In this document: positions 8,159-11,352 of the stretch, in pieces
Position numbering within the stretch: the first letter of the stretch is position 1
How the letters are laid out: the number at the start of each line of letters is the position of its first letter
Assembly (NCBI GenBank): GCA_937880585.1
Contig: CALFMR010000385.1
Coordinates: 1-11,352 of the forward strand
DNA length: 11,352 bases
Direction of reading: 5' to 3'
Source: an uncultured Acidobacteriota bacterium
GTDB lineage: Bacteria; Acidobacteriota; Vicinamibacteria; Vicinamibacterales; SCN-69-37
Made by a program: the position numbers and the translations under genes
Notes under the pieces: model-generated
What the model was told of the DNA's origin: nothing
The model's input: only the letters and a program-made list of their open reading frames with translations
Database searches by the model: none

Positions 8159-8250
8159 AGGTTCGAAGCCAGAAGCCAGAGGTGTGGTTCGAGCGGCCCG
8201 TCGGTGGGGAAGAACCCACTTTTGGCCTCCGGCTTCGAACCTCTGACTTC
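8151..8250. repeat. Heptamer-based inverted repeat element, copy B, at a convergent gene junction
   Basis: The left arm (8151-8183) and right arm (8218-8250) are reverse complements with about six differences in 33. Pairing then continues through GGTTC (8186-8190) with GAACC (8212-8216), leaving a loop of about 21 bases. The arms are heptamers GAGGTTC, GAAGCCA, GAAGCCA and variants. It fills the gap between the stop of the MdlB-like gene (TAG 8156-8158, inside the left arm) and the stop of the 3D-domain gene (8255-8257). The left arm is close to that of copy A at 3572. Where the copies differ (GAAGTTC in A, GAGGTTC in B) both arms of B carry the change. No T-tract, target duplication or open reading frame of its own was found. 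Confidence 0.85.
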
Positions 8251-8254
8251 TTGG

Positions 8255-8716
8255 TCAGTCCCCAGCCACCATCCCCGGCGCGCTGTTGGTGGGATTCCAG
8301 CCGAGGCGGAGGACGGTCAGGTGGACGGGGCGGCGGCCGAAGTCCAGGGCTTCGTAGCAGCTCCACATGTAGAGGTCGAGGTGCCGGCCCTGGACCTTCG
8401 GGCCGGTGTCGAGCACCGTGTAGATGCCCTCGTGCTTGGCCGGGCCCCCCTCGATCTGGACGACGGAGCCTTGCGGCAGGAGCTTGGGGTCGGCGGCCGC
8501 GACGCCCGCCTTCACGGCGACGCCCGAGGCCGTCGTGTCGCCCTTGCAGTAGGCCGTGGCGACGAAGTCCAGCCGCGCGCCCACGAGCGACGACGCTCCC
8601 TGTCTGGCGAAGGCCGACCGCGAGTCGATGACCGTGGCCTGATAGAGCAGGAGGAAGCCGACGGCGCCAAAGGCCGTCGCCAGGAGTTTCCGCCGGAGAG
8701 ACCGGGAGATCAGCAT
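8255..8716 (-). CDS. Membrane-anchored 3D (Asp-Asp-Asp) domain protein
   Basis: 153 residues. An N-terminal hydrophobic helix (about 11-28) after a basic start anchors or exports the protein. From about 52 to 137 is a 3D domain, the double-psi beta-barrel shared with the C-terminal part of MltA-type lytic transglycosylases: ATAYCKGDTTASG at 53-65, AADPKLLPQGSVVQI, YTVLDTGPKVQGRHLDLY and FGRRPVHLTVL. The three namesake aspartates are D76, D103 and D114. Such proteins act on peptidoglycan or resemble resuscitation-promoting YabE/YuiC proteins; activity here is inferred. The ATG at 8716 is chosen over an in-frame GTG at 8815 because AGGA lies six bases upstream and the membrane helix follows at once. 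It is last in the minus-strand series, ending at the second heptamer element. Confidence 0.85.
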   Translation of the reverse strand: MLISRSLRRKLLATAFGAVGFLLLYQATVIDSRSAFARQGASSLVGARLDFVATAYCKGDTTASGVAVKAGVAAADPKLLPQGSVVQIEGGPAKHEGIYTVLDTGPKVQGRHLDLYMWSCYEALDFGRRPVHLTVLRLGWNPTNSAPGMVAGD

Positions 8717-8720
8717 CCTG

Positions 8721-8726
8721 CTTCCT
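8721..8726 (-). promoter_or_regulatory. Ribosome binding site of the 3D-domain gene
   Basis: AGGAAG on the minus strand, with AGGA six bases before the ATG at 8716. It is the main reason for preferring that start over the GTG at 8815. Confidence 0.55.
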
Positions 8727-8824
8727 GACCCCCGCCGAACGCCCCATCCGCGAACCGTGAGGTCCGGACATGGGCGGCCTGGCTGGGGGAGGCCCATAGG
8801 GTACCCCGCCGGCACCCCGGGGCG

Positions 8825-9340
8825 TCAAGTCGCCGACTTGTCCCGTCCGGCGGCCATCGCCTCGAGATGGTGCCGTCGCGCGATGAGGACCGCGAGCACG
8901 AGCCGATAGGCCAGGAAGCCGAAGATGACCGACCCCAGCAGCGAACCGAGCGTGAACGGCCAGAGCAGCGGCTCGAGGAGGCCGCCGATGGCGTCGATCC
9001 GTGCCCCCCAATGGGGCAGCGTCCAGACGAGCTCGAGCCGCTTCATCAAGTGCGGCGGGATCTGCGTCTGGAGCAGCCACGAACCGACGGCCGTCGCAGC
9101 CGCGTAGTAGGCACCCATCACCCACGGCAGGTTCACCCACAGGCCGCCCAGCACGGCCACGCGGTTCAGGTTGAAGCAGAAGGCCAGGACGATGCCGATG
9201 ATGGTGTGGAAGCCGAGGAACGGGGAGAAGCCGATGGCGACGCCCAGGCCCACGGCCGCCGCCGTGCGTTCCGGGCTGTCATGCGTGTGCAGGATCGACT
9301 GGGTCCATCGCTGCACGGCGTCGCGGGAGGCGTGCCACAT
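8825..9340 (-). CDS. DUF2062 family integral membrane protein
   Basis: 171 residues. SPERTAAAVGLGVAIGFSPFLGFHTIIGIVLA (22-53) followed by NLNRVAVLGGLWVNLPWV (57-74) is the hallmark DUF2062 region: a conserved Gly-rich helix, FHT, an Asn-Arg and an Asn-Pro/Leu-Pro turn. Hydrophobic helices lie at about 29-53, 60-90 and 128-153, and the tail is charged. The function of the family is not established; some members are fused or linked to glycosyltransferases, which suggests an envelope role. Its ATG is 12 bases beyond the thiL stop with no clear ribosome binding site, so translation is probably coupled to thiL. The 3D-domain gene follows about 110 bp downstream. Confidence 0.88.
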   Translation of the reverse strand: MWHASRDAVQRWTQSILHTHDSPERTAAAVGLGVAIGFSPFLGFHTIIGIVLAFCFNLNRVAVLGGLWVNLPWVMGAYYAAATAVGSWLLQTQIPPHLMKRLELVWTLPHWGARIDAIGGLLEPLLWPFTLGSLLGSVIFGFLAYRLVLAVLIARRHHLEAMAAGRDKSAT

Positions 9341-9352
9341 CGTGGTCGGCTG

Positions 9353-10405
9353 TCAGAAATGGACGAAGCCAGCCGCCAACTCGTTGCGTCGGCCGTCGTC
9401 TCGCTCGAGCCAGGCGCCCGGCTCGGCGACGAACCGGCCGACGCGGGTGACCGGTACGTGGCCACCGCGCCGCGCGGCCGCCAGGAACTTCCGTCGTTGT
9501 CGGGGGGCGACGGCGAACGCCAGCTCGTAATCCTCCCCGCCTTCGACGGCGAGCGCGAGCGCATCACCTCCGGCCGCTTCTGCCCACACCCGTGCACCCG
9601 GATCGACGGGCACCGCCCCGGCCTCGACGATGACGCCGAGGCCGGCGGCCTCGGCCAGACGCCGCGCGGCGTCCGCCAAGCCATCGGAGAGATCGATCGC
9701 GGCCGCGGCCGCCCCCGTGCGCGCGATGACCGACGCGACACGCCAGCGCGCGTCCGGACGTTCGTAGCGGTCGACGCATGCGTCGACCGCCGGGTCGCCA
9801 TTCCCGCGCCGCCGGCCAGCCTCGAACATGGCGAGACCGGCTGCCGCCGCGCCGAGCGTGCCCGTGACGTACAACTCGTGACCGGCACGTGCGCCGACGC
9901 GCCGCAGCACGCGTCGCTGCCGAACGCTGCCCACGGCCGTCACGTCGACGATCAGCGGCCCAGGCGACCGCGAAATATTGCCGCCGATGAGCGACACGCG
10001 CGACGCCGTGGCCAGATCGAGGAAGCCGCCGACGAGCGCGTCGAAGTCGGTCACCGTGAGATCGGCCGGCAGGATCAGACTCAGAAACGTCGATCGCGGC
10101 ACGGCGCCCATCGCGGCGAGATCGCTCAGGTTGACGGCGAGCGCCTTGTGCCCGACGGCCGCGAGCGGCGTCCAGTCGCGCCGGAAGTGCACGTGCTCGA
10201 CGAGGCTATCGGTCGTCGTCACTTCGACCGCGCCGCGTTCGGGACGCGTGACGGCGGCGTCATCGCCGATGCCGACGAGGACGTGCGGGCCGGACAGGCG
10301 CGCACGGGCAGCGATGCGTTCGACGAGCGCGTGTTCGCCGGCCGAGTCGACGGTCGCGTTCGAAGGCGCGAGCGCTGGCGAAGGAGATGTCGTGTGGGGA
10401 GTCAT
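9353..10405 (-). CDS. thiL: Thiamine-monophosphate kinase
   Basis: 350 residues. ThiL phosphorylates thiamine monophosphate to thiamine diphosphate with ATP in the cytosol, the last step of cofactor synthesis. Visible motifs in order: VGIGDDAAV 44-52 (Mg/ATP-binding Asps), TTDSLVEHVHF 64-74, KALAVNLSDLAAMGA 87-101, LIGGNISR 139-146 (many relatives have GGDT; GGN also occurs), YVTGTLG 179-185, IDLSDGLADA 237-246 and EGGEDYEL 288-295. The length is normal for the family. The first 20 residues are Thr/Ser/Pro-rich and poorly conserved, and no Shine-Dalgarno lies before the ATG at 10405, so the start is the least certain part. No other thiamine gene or nusB/pgpA partner is in the window. The gene lies downstream of 6S RNA on the same strand and may be read through from it. 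Confidence 0.95.
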   Translation of the reverse strand: MTPHTTSPSPALAPSNATVDSAGEHALVERIAARARLSGPHVLVGIGDDAAVTRPERGAVEVTTTDSLVEHVHFRRDWTPLAAVGHKALAVNLSDLAAMGAVPRSTFLSLILPADLTVTDFDALVGGFLDLATASRVSLIGGNISRSPGPLIVDVTAVGSVRQRRVLRRVGARAGHELYVTGTLGAAAAGLAMFEAGRRRGNGDPAVDACVDRYERPDARWRVASVIARTGAAAAAIDLSDGLADAARRLAEAAGLGVIVEAGAVPVDPGARVWAEAAGGDALALAVEGGEDYELAFAVAPRQRRKFLAAARRGGHVPVTRVGRFVAEPGAWLERDDGRRNELAAGFVHF

Positions 10406-10448
10406 GGTGTCGAACTGCGCTGAACGCTCGCTGCGCTCGCAGCTCCGT

Positions 10449-10479
10449 CCGGCAGGCAGGGATGCCTGAAGTCAGCCGG
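10449..10479 (-). terminator. Hairpin between 6S RNA and thiL, possible weak terminator
   Basis: On the minus strand CAGGCA (10468-10463), loop TCCC, TGCCTG (10458-10453) forms a perfect 6-bp stem, and flanking CCGG/CCGG can pair around it. A second small hairpin GCTGCG/CGCAGC follows at 10443-10430. There is no T-tract, so termination is uncertain; it could instead mark processing of the 6S 3' end. Confidence 0.3.
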
Positions 10480-10496
10480 CCGCGTCACCGGAACGA

Positions 10497-10686
10497 AGAG
10501 CCCCGCTTTGCCGTGTGGGGAGGTCGCATGAACCTGCTAAGCAGGTGGAGCCACTGTCAAAGCCGCGCTTCAGGCTTCCTCACCACGGAGGCATGCACAC
10601 CACGCGGCGTCGCGGCTCACTTGGTCGTGAAACATCGGCTCAAGCAACACTCCGAGCCATCACGCGCAAAGCAGGGAACTGAAACT
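10497..10686 (-). ncRNA. ssrS: 6S RNA, regulator of sigma70 RNA polymerase
   Basis: About 190 nt, the usual 6S size; both ends are estimates. 6S RNA binds the housekeeping RNA polymerase by mimicking an open promoter and is the template for short pRNAs. Diagnostic sequences match E. coli 6S: TTGAGCCGATGTTT (10642-10629) against CTGAGCCGATATTT, TGTGCATGC in the apical part, and GAGGAAGCCTGAAG (10581-10568) against CGAGAAGCCTTAAA. Structure: terminal stem CCCTGCTTTGC (10676-10666) with GCAAAGCGGGG (10511-10501), 11 pairs including one G-U; then CGTG/CACG and TGG/CCA; an apical stem AGCCGCG (10617-10611) with CGCGGCT (10567-10561); and a 3'-strand bubble hairpin ACCTGC/GCAGGT (10546-10532). It lies just after zapA, the same neighbour as in many proteobacteria. 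It is the main content of the 343-bp gap between zapA and thiL. Confidence 0.92.
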
Positions 10687-10692
10687 GTCGCG

Positions 10693-10721
10693 ATCCTAAC
10701 CGACCAGCGCGCACTCGACAA
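10693..10721 (-). promoter_or_regulatory. Sigma70-type promoter of 6S RNA
   Basis: On the minus strand: -35 TTGTCG (10721-10716), a 17-bp spacer, and -10 TAGGAT (10698-10693). Seven bases downstream is A10686, the predicted 5' end, which puts the terminal stem of 6S RNA right at the start of the transcript. The promoter lies after the zapA stop, so 6S RNA can be made independently of zapA. Confidence 0.65.
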
Positions 10722-10748
10722 GGTCGTCGCGCGCGTCGATCGCGCCGG

Positions 10749-11060
10749 CTACTGGTTGACGGCGTTGATTCGCGCGTCGTCGAGCACGGCGTCGACGAGC
10801 CGCTCGATCTCCGCGGCGCGCGCGCGCACGCGGCTATCGACGCCTGCCGTGTCGGCGCGGGCGCGGAAGACTTCGTCCGAGATGTTGAGCGCGGCGATGA
10901 CGGCGATGCGCAACGGGTCGGCGCTGGTCAGCTCGCAGGCCGCGGCGCGCATCTTCTCGTCGAGGTAGGCCGCCAGCTCGCCGATGTACTGCGGGTCGAG
11001 CTCGCTGCGCACCGCGTAGCGCTGACCGTGGATGTCGACCTGGATGACGCGGCTGGCCAT
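10749..11060 (-). CDS. zapA: Cell division protein ZapA
   Basis: 103 residues, normal for ZapA. The N-terminal part RVIQVDIHGQRYAVRSELDPQYIGELAAYLDEKM (4-37) is the ZapA beta-hairpin plus first helix (V-I-x-G-x-x-Y and the YI..LA.YLDEKM pattern). Residues 46-66 (SADPLRIAVIAALNISDEVF) form the core helix, and 75-97 a charged helix for the coiled-coil dimer. ZapA binds FtsZ filaments and bundles them at mid-cell. The ATG at 11060 is 13 bases past the stop of the upstream coiled-coil gene, and no strong ribosome binding site is visible, so coupling is likely. 6S RNA starts about 60 bp after its stop. Confidence 0.93.
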   Translation of the reverse strand: MASRVIQVDIHGQRYAVRSELDPQYIGELAAYLDEKMRAAACELTSADPLRIAVIAALNISDEVFRARADTAGVDSRVRARAAEIERLVDAVLDDARINAVNQ

Positions 11061-11073
11061 GGTGAGAGACGCG

Positions 11074-11349
11074 CTACAGGTTGAGCTTGTCGATCTGCGC
11101 GAGCATCTGGACGACGCGATTGCGCACGACCTCGCGCTCCTCGCGCAGCGTCCCGAGCTCGGCCACCGTGCCGGACGCTTCGGCGAGCCGTCCGCGCATG
11201 GCGTCGAGCTCGCGCTGCAGCCGGCCGGCTTCGTCGACGGCTTTCGCGCGCTCGGCGCGCAGCGTGTCGATCATGCCGACGAGCTGACGAATCTTCTCTT
11301 CGAGCCGATCGATGGGCTGGAGATCCAGCGTTGCACCGGTTCGTGCCAT
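11074..11349 (-). CDS. Small coiled-coil protein, ZapB-like
   Basis: 91 residues from the ATG at 11349; a GTG directly before it (11352) is at the window edge, so the real start may lie outside. Apart from a short N-terminus, the whole chain (about 12-91) is a charged alpha-helix with hydrophobic residues spaced 3-4 apart (I13, L16, I20, L23, I27, L30 and later V78, M82, I86, L89): a long parallel coiled coil. Length, composition and position just before zapA fit a ZapB-type division protein, which in E. coli binds ZapA and links the Z-ring to the chromosome terminus. Coiled coils converge easily, so the assignment rests largely on context. It probably forms an operon with zapA. Confidence 0.7.
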   Translation of the reverse strand: MARTGATLDLQPIDRLEEKIRQLVGMIDTLRAERAKAVDEAGRLQRELDAMRGRLAEASGTVAELGTLREEREVVRNRVVQMLAQIDKLNL

Positions 11350-11352
11350 CAC

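Noticed and set aside
3572..8250. CRISPR array or microsatellite interpretation of the heptamer repeats
   Set aside because: There are no regularly spaced unique spacers, and the heptamers sit in two inverted arms rather than one direct array.
8867..10423. 518-codon open frame on the plus strand opposite DUF2062 and thiL
   Set aside because: It is antisense to two genes with clear family motifs, its composition is low-complexity and charged, and it has no recognisable domain.
10425..10443. CGCTCGCTGCGCTCGCAG-like self-complementary stretch between 6S RNA and thiL as a regulatory site
   Set aside because: Such GC-rich self-complementary stretches are common in high-GC genomes, and nothing ties this one to a regulator.
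10387..10968. 193-codon open frame on the plus strand across the zapA-thiL gap
   Set aside because: It runs antisense through the 6S RNA and into zapA. The conserved RNA signal explains the region better and the protein resembles nothing.

Overview
The window is high-GC, gene-dense bacterial chromosome. The best taxonomic guess is Acidobacteriota, class Vicinamibacteria or a close relative. This rests on a SusC/Oar-like TonB-dependent receptor that begins with a carboxypeptidase-regulatory-like domain, a large GDEPHY-type membrane glycosyltransferase, and a zapB-like/zapA pair followed by 6S RNA. This is inference from gene content; no marker gene here settles it.

Layout. Positions 1-659 (minus) hold the N-terminal third of a TonB-dependent receptor that runs off the left edge. 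A 231-bp divergent spacer with a perfect 16-bp palindrome separates it from a GT-C type integral membrane glycosyltransferase (891-3578, plus). Next comes a transport block: a secreted outer-membrane beta-barrel-like protein (3679-4569, minus) diverges, across only 16 bp, from a two-gene operon for an MdlA/MdlB-type heterodimeric ABC exporter (4586-8158, plus). The rest is a minus-strand series: zapB-like coiled coil, zapA, 6S RNA, thiL, a DUF2062 membrane protein and a membrane-anchored 3D-domain protein (11349 down to 8255).

Two things are not explained by protein-coding genes. First, the 343-bp gap between zapA and thiL contains a clear 6S RNA (ssrS, about 10686-10497, minus) with its own sigma70-type promoter. 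Conserved bubble-strand sequences, an 11-bp terminal stem, a 7-bp apical stem and a small 3'-strand hairpin support it. Second, the only two convergent gene junctions in the window (3572-3671 and 8151-8250) are each filled by a related ~100-bp inverted repeat. Its arms are tandem heptamers of the form GAAGYYA, and it supplies the TAG stop of the plus-strand gene. The two copies share sequence, yet arms within one copy match each other at positions where the copies differ, so the palindrome seems to be maintained.

How the genes work together. The ABC pair is a typical asymmetric heterodimer: the first subunit has Asp in place of the catalytic Glu, and the second has an LSVGQ signature. zapB-like and zapA encode FtsZ-ring factors. 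6S RNA regulates sigma70 RNA polymerase. thiL makes thiamine diphosphate. The DUF2062 and 3D proteins belong to the envelope. No complete mobile element, CRISPR array, tRNA or rRNA was seen.
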